From an uncultured Clostridia bacterium (GTDB lineage Bacteria; Bacillota; Clostridia; Oscillospirales; CAG-272): DNA of 9,502 bases. A model generated the notes under the pieces. That model saw only the letters and a program-made list of their open reading frames with translations. It was not told the origin of the DNA and searched no databases. Both the position numbers and the translations under genes were made by a program. The stretch spans positions 1 through 9,502 of the forward strand of contig CAJGCF010000056.1 of assembly GCA_904501865.1 (NCBI GenBank), read 5' to 3'. Each line of letters opens with the position of its first letter. Position 1 is the stretch's first letter. Of this stretch, positions 1-6,045 are shown one piece after another.

Positions 1-27
1 GACTTTTATCTCTCATTGTTGTATAAT
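1..27 (+). promoter_or_regulatory. Candidate sigma-A promoter at left edge
   Basis: A perfect -10 hexamer TATAAT lies at 22-27. The window opens with GACT (1-4), which would be the last four bases of a TTGACT-like -35 placed exactly 17 bp upstream, but the first two bases fall outside the window. Transcription would start around 33-35 and run directly into the two hairpins at 34-118. The TATAAT is also part of a 14-bp inverted repeat (16-29 against 62-75), so a mirrored TATAAT exists on the minus strand at 64-69. The truncated -35 keeps confidence moderate. Confidence 0.45.
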
Positions 28-32
28 TACCT

Positions 33-125
33 CGCTTTATTGTGTGGTTTTACTGATAATTTAATTATACAACAAAGCAAGCGGATGCTCAATACCTTTC
101 GGTAAAGAACATCCGCTTTTTCTTT
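33..125 (+). ncRNA. Putative small structured RNA, promoter to terminator
   Basis: No protein gene is visible here. A transcript starting near 33-35 would fold its 5' end into a long hairpin. Bases 34-43 pair with 69-78 with a single A-C mismatch, and the stem extends through 44-49 with 63-68 using some G-U pairs, leaving the loop at 50-62. The next base, 79, opens a second, perfect 9-bp stem (79-87 with 110-118) followed by a run of T. A start-site hairpin abutting a rho-independent terminator gives a compact RNA of about 90 nt. No known RNA family was recognised. The alternative is that this is simply the end of a + strand gene left of the window. Confidence 0.35.
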
Positions 126-129
126 TTTG
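79..129 (+). terminator. Rho-independent terminator, + strand
   Basis: A perfect 9-bp stem, AAGCGGATG (79-87) against CATCCGCTT (110-118), is followed by a T-rich tail broken by a single C (117-128). An inner TACC-TTTC-GGTA helix at 93-104 lengthens the hairpin. The T tract is on the + strand, so it ends transcription coming from the left: either the putative small RNA or a gene outside the window. Read on the minus strand, the hairpin is followed only by a poor T run, so it is at best a weak terminator for the convergent MutS-like operon. Confidence 0.85.
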
Positions 130-161
130 ACAGCTAAGTTAATGACTCAGCACCTTTTTGT

Positions 162-1772
162 CTATTTGCCTATTTTTTTCAAAATATTTTCGTAAGTAAG
201 TCCGTATCTCTCGGCAATATCTCGAGCATAGCTCTTGCCGTCGGGCTTGGAACGGAATATTTTGAAGGAGCGTTGACCCTTCTCAATGCCTGCCACGAGA
301 GTGTCTATTTTAATTCCGCCTTTTTCTGCGTTGCTCTGATTTATCCGCTCGACCTCTGCCGCAAGCTCGTGAAGGTGTGTTGCGAACAGACATCGACAGC
401 CTACCATTGATAATCCCGAGAGTACCTCTGCTGCAATGTAAGAGCCCTCATATGAGCCCGTAGAGGAAAATGACTCATCAAGCAGGACCAAGCTATACTC
501 GGTCACCGAGTCAAATATCTCGCCCAGCCTTGCGCATTCTTCTCCGAGACGACCTTTGTCTATTGTATCGTCAGCTCCCGTGGGGAAATGAGTGTATATT
601 GCGTCTGCAGGGCTTATTCTTGCGTGAGAGGCAGGGATAAACATTCCAAGCTGCATCATAGCAAGAGCAAGACCGAGCGCGCAAGTGATAACGGATTTTC
701 CACCGCGGTTAGGTCCGGTTAGAACGTATATCAAGGCATCATCAGTATTGAAGTTTATGTCATTGGAGACTATCGTGTCATCATCGCAGAGCTTAAGCGC
801 AACCGCGGGATTATAGAGCCCGTCAGCATCGAACACACGCTCGTCTATAGGAGCTATCTCCGCCCTTGAGAGCTGACAACCCTTCTCGGCGAGCTTGTTG
901 AGCATATCCGTGCCCTTGACGATAAATTCTATCTCGGGCATAATGCTTATCAAAAAGTCCGTGTTCTCAAGCACGTACGATTGAACTATCTTTTTCCAAG
1001 ACTTGAGTGACGTGCGATACACCTCGTTTATTGCCGAGTTAAAGGCGTTTGACATAGCGGTCCTCTGGTTATCGGATTGCTTTTTGCCAAATGGGACCAG
1101 ATTTGCGATACAGGTGTAATCATCGTCCTTGAAATTGAGCCTCAGTATTTTGTCTATGGTATCTCCCGACTTAAATGGCTCTGAATTAACGGAGAGCACA
1201 CCCGCGTACGATGGACGGAGCTGTGAATCGAGATTGACACCGATAGATACGCTTTTTATCTCGCGCACTCTTTTGGTGAGCTCGTTGAGCTTTTGATTAA
1301 GCTCTGCGTAGTAATCAGAGCCCGCAAGCTCAGAAATGCGCTCACTCAATGCCTTTAGTGCTTGGCTTTCAAGATTATCCTTTGTTTTGTAAAATCCCTC
1401 ATTCAATATTTCAATGCAGGAAATGTAGAGCTCGACCTCGGTTATGCTCGTGAGATAATCGTCGTCCTCATAGCTTTCAGCGACAAGCTCACGGAGCTCG
1501 GTGATATCGTTGAGCACAGGCACTAACTTGTTGAAGGTGTCACGAAGCTCACCGCATCTCATCATATCGGAGAATATTTCATTTCTGTACTGCATGACAG
1601 CAGGAGAAAGTGTGAAATAATCCGCAAGATCCGAGGATTTAAGGTGAAGCATCTCAAGCATTCCGAGCTGCTCAAGAGTGTACATATCAATAGATGGGCG
1701 GTCCTTTCCCGAATAATGCTCCTGCTTTGATATTTCATCGGGGAAAAGAAGACTGAAATTTGTAAGATCCAT
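162..1772 (-). CDS. MutS-family ATPase lacking the mismatch-recognition domain
   Basis: This 536-residue protein belongs to the MutS family but is much shorter than mismatch-repair MutS (about 850). The N-terminal 340 residues are mostly helical and resemble the MutS core/lever region, with a charged coiled-coil-like stretch around 130-175. The mismatch-binding domain I is absent, as is the C-terminal Smr domain of MutS2. The ATPase domain is clear: Walker A GPNRGGKS (353-360), Walker B LVLLDE (438-443) and an H-loop His466 in FATHLHE. After Walker B the usual GRGTST stretch reads SFSSTGS, and the Ser-Thr signature segment is replaced by GRLGEE. The ATG at 1770-1772 has GGAAGG five bases upstream, which supports the start. 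It is the second gene after the PHP phosphoesterase, 15 bp downstream. The family is known for DNA-linked ATPases; a role in mismatch repair should not be assumed here. Confidence 0.85.
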   Translation of the reverse strand: MDLTNFSLLFPDEISKQEHYSGKDRPSIDMYTLEQLGMLEMLHLKSSDLADYFTLSPAVMQYRNEIFSDMMRCGELRDTFNKLVPVLNDITELRELVAESYEDDDYLTSITEVELYISCIEILNEGFYKTKDNLESQALKALSERISELAGSDYYAELNQKLNELTKRVREIKSVSIGVNLDSQLRPSYAGVLSVNSEPFKSGDTIDKILRLNFKDDDYTCIANLVPFGKKQSDNQRTAMSNAFNSAINEVYRTSLKSWKKIVQSYVLENTDFLISIMPEIEFIVKGTDMLNKLAEKGCQLSRAEIAPIDERVFDADGLYNPAVALKLCDDDTIVSNDINFNTDDALIYVLTGPNRGGKSVITCALGLALAMMQLGMFIPASHARISPADAIYTHFPTGADDTIDKGRLGEECARLGEIFDSVTEYSLVLLDESFSSTGSYEGSYIAAEVLSGLSMVGCRCLFATHLHELAAEVERINQSNAEKGGIKIDTLVAGIEKGQRSFKIFRSKPDGKSYARDIAERYGLTYENILKKIGK

Positions 1773-1787
1773 TTTAACCTTCCAAAA

Positions 1788-2606
1788 TCAAATTTTGACA
1801 ATAGTTTTTTCGCCGTTTCTGACGACGAGGACGTTATCAAGCCCCACTGACCTCAAAAGCTCAAATCCGTCCGATATATGAGAGCCCACCTGATTTGGCG
1901 AGTGAGCGTCTGTACCGAGTGTTATAAGCCTTCCGCCGCAATCGCGGTAAAGGGAAAGAATGTCGCGGTCGGGCATAGCAAATCCAAGCCCTTTGCAAAT
2001 AGTAGACAGATTCACCTCAAGCGCTATACCCCGAGAGATCATCTTGCTAAACAGAGCAGAAAGCCTTTCTGCGTGCTCTGAGAAACTATACTCCTTACCC
2101 GCGAGCGCTACGTATCTGTGCATATATGTAATATGCGCTACGGTATCGATTTTGTCCACTGTGTTTATTACCTCGCACAGCTCGTCTATGTTTCTGTCAA
2201 AAAGGTCTGAGATATAGTTGCTATCCGCGTCAGAAAAATCGAAAAAGTAAAAATCGGATAGACCGCGCAGATTATGTATAGAGCCGATAACGAACTCATA
2301 ATTGTATGAGTCAAGAAGAGCCATAGCTTCCTCTGGACATTGATTTGCCTGACCGAGCTCTATTCCATACGTAAGATGGAGCTTGCCCTTGTATTTTTTC
2401 TTTGCCTGCATTATCTGCTCATACGCAAGGGAAGCATTATAAGGAGCGTACTCTCCGTCCGTTTTCCAGTTGCACTCGAAGTGGTCTGTGATAGCAAGAT
2501 CCGTAATACCTCGGGCAATAGCCGCCTCGCAAAGCGCCTCGGGAGAGGAGTCTTTTTCACCGTCAAACGAAAAATATGTATGTGTGTGATAATCGCATTT
2601 AAACAT
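1788..2606 (-). CDS. PHP-domain phosphoesterase, histidinol-phosphatase (HisJ/HisK) type
   Basis: This 272-residue protein has the full metal-binding set of the PHP superfamily: DYHTHT at the N-terminus (Asp5, His7, His9), ITDHFE (His42), GIELG (Glu83), GSIHN (His111), VAHIT (His148) and GTDAHSP (Asp243, His245). The layout and length match histidinol-phosphatases of the PHP type, which hydrolyse L-histidinol phosphate in histidine synthesis, but many relatives act on other phosphoesters. No other his gene is present, so the substrate is uncertain. The reading frame stays open upstream to 2828, yet the start is placed at the ATG at 2604-2606. There the conserved PHP N-terminus begins, AGAGG lies seven bases upstream, and the extension would run over the divergent promoter and into uxaC. 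It is the first gene of a two-gene operon with the MutS-like ATPase. Confidence 0.87.
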   Translation of the reverse strand: MFKCDYHTHTYFSFDGEKDSSPEALCEAAIARGITDLAITDHFECNWKTDGEYAPYNASLAYEQIMQAKKKYKGKLHLTYGIELGQANQCPEEAMALLDSYNYEFVIGSIHNLRGLSDFYFFDFSDADSNYISDLFDRNIDELCEVINTVDKIDTVAHITYMHRYVALAGKEYSFSEHAERLSALFSKMISRGIALEVNLSTICKGLGFAMPDRDILSLYRDCGGRLITLGTDAHSPNQVGSHISDGFELLRSVGLDNVLVVRNGEKTIVKI

Positions 2607-2663
2607 TGGGTAGCCTCTTGTAAACTCGCATTCAATATATTTTAACACATTTTTTGGATTTTG

Positions 2664-2692
2664 TATATACTTTTTTGGAAATAATTTTCCAA
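2664..2692 (-). promoter_or_regulatory. Candidate promoter for the PHP/MutS-like operon
   Basis: Read on the minus strand, TTGGAA (2692-2687) is followed after exactly 17 bp by TATATA (2669-2664). A start near 2657 would give a leader of about 50 nt before the ATG at 2606. The -35 element is the left half of the palindrome at 2675-2692, so a protein bound there would block this promoter. Confidence 0.45.
2675..2692. promoter_or_regulatory. Palindromic operator candidate in the divergent promoter region
   Basis: TTGGAAA (2675-2681) and TTTCCAA (2686-2692) form a perfect 7-bp inverted repeat separated by TAAT. The 18-bp site overlaps the -35 of the minus-strand promoter and ends six bases before the -35 of the uxaC promoter. 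This is a position from which one dimeric regulator could control both directions. The regulator is not encoded in the window, and the sequence was not matched to a known operator. Confidence 0.45.
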
Positions 2693-2698
2693 GTGGTA

Positions 2699-2727
2699 TT
2701 GAAAAAGCAGGAAAACTGTGATAAAAT
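2699..2727 (+). promoter_or_regulatory. Promoter for uxaC and the dehydrogenase
   Basis: TTGAAA (2699-2704), a 17-bp spacer and TAAAAT (2722-2727) match a sigma-A promoter well. Transcription would start around 2734. The leader carries GGAGG at 2746-2750, nine bases before the uxaC ATG. Confidence 0.7.
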
Positions 2728-2759
2728 GTATTTGAATAAACAAACGGAGGACAAAACCT

Positions 2760-4175
2760 ATGAAAAAATTTATGGATAAGGATTTTCTTCTTGAAACACC
2801 TACAGCGGTGAGACTTTATGAGGAGCACGCCGCAAAATTACCTATAATCGACTATCACTGCCATCTCGTTCCTGCTGAGATCGCGGAGAACAAAAAATTT
2901 ACAAACATCACGGAGCTTTGGCTCTATGCCGACCATTACAAGTGGAGAGCTATGAGATCCTGCGGCGTTGATGAGAAATACATTACGGGCGATGCGTCTG
3001 ATTTTGAGAAATTCAGCGAGTATTGCCGCATTATGCCCCTCCTTATAGGCAACCCCGTGTATCACTGGAGCCATCTTGAGCTCCGTAGATATTTTGACTG
3101 CGAGCTTACTATCAACAGTGCGAATTGCGAAGCTATATGGAATATAACCAAGGAGAAGATAGCAAAGGACAACTGGGGCGCGAGAGATTACATTGTAAAC
3201 TCCAACGTAAAGCTTGTCTGCACCACCGATGATCCTGCTGATGATCTCCATTATCACAAGCAGATTAAGGAATCCGGCTTTGAGGTTCAGGTGTTGCCTG
3301 CGTTCCGTCCCGACAAGGGTCTCAACATTGAGAGAAAGGGAATTTCGGCATATATTGCAAGTTTGGGCAAGAGCACGGGTGTTGAAATAGTTGATTACGA
3401 GTCTCTTTGCAAGGCGTACACCGTATCTCTCGATAGATTCGAGGCTCTCGGTTGTAAAACCGCCGATCACGGTATGGATAACTATATTCCTTTCGCAAAG
3501 CCCGATCAGTACCACGCAAATGAGATATTCAAAAAGGCGCTTGCCAGCGACGGCGCGGATATAAGCGAGGATGAGCTTGCTCTTTGGAAGACTCAGATGA
3601 TGAGATTCTTCGGTCTTGAGTACGTGAAGAGAGGTTGGATACTCCAGCTCCACTACGGCGTGCTCCGCAATCCCAACAAGACTATGTTCGCAAAGCTTGG
3701 TCCCGACTCGGGATACGATACTATACACGCGAAGAACTGCATAGCTGATATGGCATCTCTCCTCAACTATATGCAGGAGAACGATGCGCTCCCCAAGACT
3801 ATCATTTATCCTATAAACCCCGCGGACAATGCGGCTGTAGGAACTCTTTGCGGAAGCTTCTGCCGTGGAGACGGAAGCAACACCCCCACGGTCGTCCAGG
3901 GAAGCGGCTGGTGGTTCAACGACAATATCGACGGAATGGAAGCGCAGATGAAGAGCTTTGCAAATCTTGCTTCGCTTGGAAACTTCCTCGGTATGCTTAC
4001 CGACTCTCGTAGCTTTATGTCTTACCCCAGACACGAATATTTCCGTAGAATACTCTGTAATATAATAGGCGAATGGGTAGAAAGAGGACTTTATCCCGAC
4101 TATGATGCTGCGGCTGAGATAGTTGAACGCATCTCACTTTACAATGCTGTAAATTATTTCGGATTTGAGATCTGA
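2760..4175 (+). CDS. uxaC: Glucuronate (uronate) isomerase
   Basis: UxaC converts D-glucuronate to D-fructuronate and D-galacturonate to D-tagaturonate, the first cytoplasmic step of hexuronate breakdown. The 471 residues equal the usual family length. Family features in order are the N-terminal FMDKDFLL segment, DYHCHL (31-36) with the metal-ligand pair His33/His35, the LVCTTDDPADDL block (162-173), AFRPDK (191-196), LQLHYG (295-300) and the C-terminal GMLTDSRSF block followed by SYPRHEYFRR (411-430). It is a metal-dependent member of the amidohydrolase superfamily. The ATG at 2760 has GGAGG nine bases upstream and gives the normal N-terminus. It is the first gene of a probable two-gene transcript with the dehydrogenase starting 19 bp after its stop. 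The divergent promoter region with an operator candidate suggests substrate-responsive control, but that is an inference. No truncation or lost key residue was seen. Confidence 0.97.
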   Translation: MKKFMDKDFLLETPTAVRLYEEHAAKLPIIDYHCHLVPAEIAENKKFTNITELWLYADHYKWRAMRSCGVDEKYITGDASDFEKFSEYCRIMPLLIGNPVYHWSHLELRRYFDCELTINSANCEAIWNITKEKIAKDNWGARDYIVNSNVKLVCTTDDPADDLHYHKQIKESGFEVQVLPAFRPDKGLNIERKGISAYIASLGKSTGVEIVDYESLCKAYTVSLDRFEALGCKTADHGMDNYIPFAKPDQYHANEIFKKALASDGADISEDELALWKTQMMRFFGLEYVKRGWILQLHYGVLRNPNKTMFAKLGPDSGYDTIHAKNCIADMASLLNYMQENDALPKTIIYPINPADNAAVGTLCGSFCRGDGSNTPTVVQGSGWWFNDNIDGMEAQMKSFANLASLGNFLGMLTDSRSFMSYPRHEYFRRILCNIIGEWVERGLYPDYDAAAEIVERISLYNAVNYFGFEI

Positions 4176-4194
4176 AGACTTGCGGAGAGATCGA

Positions 4195-5142
4195 ATGAAG
4201 ATAGTCTTTCTTGATGCCGCGACGCTTGGTTCGGACATAGACCTGTCGATTTTCCAAAAATACGGAGAGCTTACCGTGTTTGAAAGAACGGCACAGGACG
4301 AGTTTGTCAATAATGTCGGGGACAGCGACGTTATTATAGTGAACAAGCTTAAGGTGGGCAGAAACAATCTGCCCGCCTGTAAGAATGTCAGGCTTATCTG
4401 TGTAACCGCTACGGGATATGATAACATTGATCTTGATTGTTGCAGAGAAAACGGTGTTGCAGTCTGTAACATTGTCGGGTATTCCACGCAGAATGTGGCC
4501 CAGCTGACAGTAGCTATGGCGTTGTCGCTTATGTGTCACCTCAAAGAATATGGTCGCTCGGTTGCGGACGGAACGTATTCCCAAGGAGGAGTGGCGAATA
4601 TCCTTACCCCCGTATATCACGAAATATACGGAAAAACCTGGGGTATCGTCGGTTACGGTAATATCGGCAAGCAGGTTGGAGAAGTTGCACGTGCGCTAGG
4701 ATGTAACGTCATAGCTTATAAGCGCACGCCGACAGACGATGTGAAATGTGTAGATATAGATGCTCTTTGCGCTCAGTCTGACATAATAAGCATACACACT
4801 CCGTTGAATGACGGAACCCGTGGGATTATAAGCCGCGAGAGGATATCTCTTATGAAAAATGACGCGATACTTATAAACGTTGCCCGCGGCGCTGTTACGG
4901 ATGAGAGCGCTTTGACTGATGCTATACTTGAGGGCAGAATCGGCGGACTTGGCGTTGACGTTTACTCTAAAGAACCCTTTGGCGAGGACCACCCGTTTGC
5001 AAAAATATCCGAGCTTGATAACGTGATATTCACGCCTCATATGGCGTGGGGCTCGTACGAGGCAAGAGTACGCTGCTGCGAGGAAATAGCTCTCAATATA
5101 GAGGCTTTTCTCCGCGGAGAAAAGCGCAACAGAGTGGTGTAA
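4195..5142 (+). CDS. NAD(P)-dependent D-2-hydroxyacid dehydrogenase, glycerate dehydrogenase-like
   Basis: This 315-residue enzyme reduces a 2-keto acid to a D-2-hydroxy acid or does the reverse. It shows the two-domain family layout. The Rossmann motif GYGNIG (153-158) lies mid-protein, and the catalytic triad residues are Arg231 (NVARGAV), Glu260 (YSKEP) and His282 (TPHMAWGS). The TPHxAW block resembles glycerate dehydrogenase/hydroxypyruvate reductase members. At the end of the second Rossmann strand, where NAD-specific members carry an Asp, the sequence reads AYKRT (Lys176, Arg177), hinting at NADPH use. An in-frame TTG occurs at 4165 inside uxaC, but the ATG at 4195 has GGAGAG five bases upstream and starts directly at the conserved MKIVFLD strand, so it is preferred. 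Its position 19 bp after uxaC suggests co-transcription and a role in sugar-acid metabolism; the actual substrate is unknown. Confidence 0.9.
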   Translation: MKIVFLDAATLGSDIDLSIFQKYGELTVFERTAQDEFVNNVGDSDVIIVNKLKVGRNNLPACKNVRLICVTATGYDNIDLDCCRENGVAVCNIVGYSTQNVAQLTVAMALSLMCHLKEYGRSVADGTYSQGGVANILTPVYHEIYGKTWGIVGYGNIGKQVGEVARALGCNVIAYKRTPTDDVKCVDIDALCAQSDIISIHTPLNDGTRGIISRERISLMKNDAILINVARGAVTDESALTDAILEGRIGGLGVDVYSKEPFGEDHPFAKISELDNVIFTPHMAWGSYEARVRCCEEIALNIEAFLRGEKRNRVV

Positions 5143-5162
5143 TATGTAAAAAATAATAGCGT

Positions 5163-5199
5163 AGGGAGAAGAGCTTTATAAGTAGGCTTTTCTCCCTTT
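5163..5199 (+). terminator. Hairpin after the dehydrogenase gene, probable terminator
   Basis: A 14-bp stem pairs 5163-5176 with 5184-5197. The outer eight pairs (AGGGAGAA with TTCTCCCT) are perfect, with two G-U pairs further in and a 7-base loop. Only three T follow, so the tail is weak for a classical rho-independent terminator. It sits 20 bp after the stop codon and ahead of the rsuA promoter, the expected place for one. Confidence 0.55.
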
Positions 5200-5237
5200 G
5201 AAATTATAAAACAAACTTGAAAATTGTGATAATCCTG

Positions 5238-5266
5238 TTTACAAATGATGAAAAATATGGTATAAT
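5238..5266 (+). promoter_or_regulatory. Strong promoter for rsuA-tex
   Basis: TTTACA (5238-5243), a 17-bp spacer and a perfect TATAAT (5261-5266) form the cleanest complete promoter in the window. The start would fall near 5272-5274. That leaves only about 11 nt before the ATG at 5284 but about 29 nt before the CTG at 5302, which matters for choosing the rsuA start. Confidence 0.75.
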
Positions 5267-5283
5267 TTTCAAAAGGGAATTTT

Positions 5284-6012
5284 ATGAAAGGAGTGACGCA
5301 TCTGAGGCTTGATAAATTTATAGTTGACGCGGGAATAGCAAGTAGAACAGAGGTCGCCAGAGCTGCGAAAAATGGCGGAGTGACCGTTAATGGCGAAGTG
5401 GTGCGTCGCGCAGGGAGTCATATAGACCCCTTGATTGACGTAATAAAATATTGCGGACGAGAGGTAGTCTATCGGGAATTCACCTACGTGATGCTCAACA
5501 AGCCCGAGGGCTACGTAAGCTCCACTGATGATGACAAATCTCCAACTGTGATGACACTTTTGCCCGATGACCTGCAAAGAATAGGACTGTTCCCGTGTGG
5601 CAGACTTGACAAAAACACCTTGGGACTTATGATACTCACTAACAACGGTCCTCTTTCACATAAGCTTTTAGCTCCTAAAAGTCACGTTGATAAAAAGTAT
5701 CGCTTTACCGTTAAATTTCCTATAAGCGAGTCGGATAAGGAAAGCCTTGAGAGTGGAGTTGACATAGGCGGATACGTTACCGCGCCGTGCCACGTTGAGA
5801 TGCTTGATGATACCAATGGCTATATAACTCTCACGGAGGGAAAATATCATCAGATAAAGCTTATGGCAAAGGCCGTGAAAAATCAGATAACCTACCTTGA
5901 AAGAGTAACTTTCGGTCCTATTGAGTTAGATACGTCTTTGTCTCGGGGGGAATGGAGATATCTTACTGAGGGTGAACAGACGGCGCTTGAAGAGCGTGGA
6001 AAAAGGAATTAA
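5284..6012 (+). CDS. rsuA: 16S rRNA pseudouridine synthase, RsuA family
   Basis: RsuA isomerises uridine 516 of 16S rRNA to pseudouridine during small-subunit assembly. The protein has an N-terminal S4 RNA-binding domain (about 7-55, starting RLDKFIVDAGIASR) and a catalytic domain with MLNKPEGYVSSTDD (70-83), the active-site motif GRLDKNTLGLMILTNNG (106-122, catalytic Asp109) and TEGKYHQIK (174-182). The SSTDD and APKSHVDKKY segments resemble RsuA more than RluB; RluB/RluE/RluF-type specificity cannot be excluded. As drawn from the ATG at 5284 it has 242 residues. A CTG at 5302 would give a protein starting exactly at the family's usual RLDKF and has AAAGGAG eight bases upstream, so the true start may be there (236 residues). 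Tex follows after 33 bp with no terminator, suggesting one transcript. Confidence 0.92.
   Translation: MKGVTHLRLDKFIVDAGIASRTEVARAAKNGGVTVNGEVVRRAGSHIDPLIDVIKYCGREVVYREFTYVMLNKPEGYVSSTDDDKSPTVMTLLPDDLQRIGLFPCGRLDKNTLGLMILTNNGPLSHKLLAPKSHVDKKYRFTVKFPISESDKESLESGVDIGGYVTAPCHVEMLDDTNGYITLTEGKYHQIKLMAKAVKNQITYLERVTFGPIELDTSLSRGEWRYLTEGEQTALEERGKRN
5287..5304 (+). promoter_or_regulatory. Ribosome binding site pointing to a CTG start of rsuA
   Basis: AAAGGAG (5287-5293) lies inside the ATG-started reading frame, eight bases before an in-frame CTG (5302-5304). The codon after that CTG begins the conserved RLDKF of the S4 domain. The ATG at 5284 has only the weaker AAGGGA at 5273-5278, at the very 5' end of the predicted transcript. 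Confidence 0.5.
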
Positions 6013-6045
6013 TTTTAAAGTAATCATAAATAGTAGAGGAACACT

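Noticed and set aside
133..151. Small hairpin GCTAAGT/ACTCAGC as a terminator of the MutS-like gene
   Set aside because: It pairs better on the minus strand but is not followed there by a T tract. On the + strand the stem has a mismatch. It is too weak to call.
2607..2828. N-terminal extension of the PHP gene reading frame (74 extra codons)
   Set aside because: It runs through both divergent promoters and into uxaC, has no matching domain, and the conserved PHP start with a good ribosome binding site lies at 2606.
2838..4034. 398-codon open frame on the minus strand opposite uxaC
   Set aside because: It lies fully antisense to a clear uxaC gene, its product resembles no family, and it has no supporting ribosome binding site. 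It follows from biased codon use in uxaC that avoids stop triplets on the opposite strand.
4165..4194. TTG start for the dehydrogenase overlapping the end of uxaC
   Set aside because: The ATG at 4195 has a well-placed GGAGAG and begins at the conserved first strand of the fold; the extension adds ten residues of no family resemblance.
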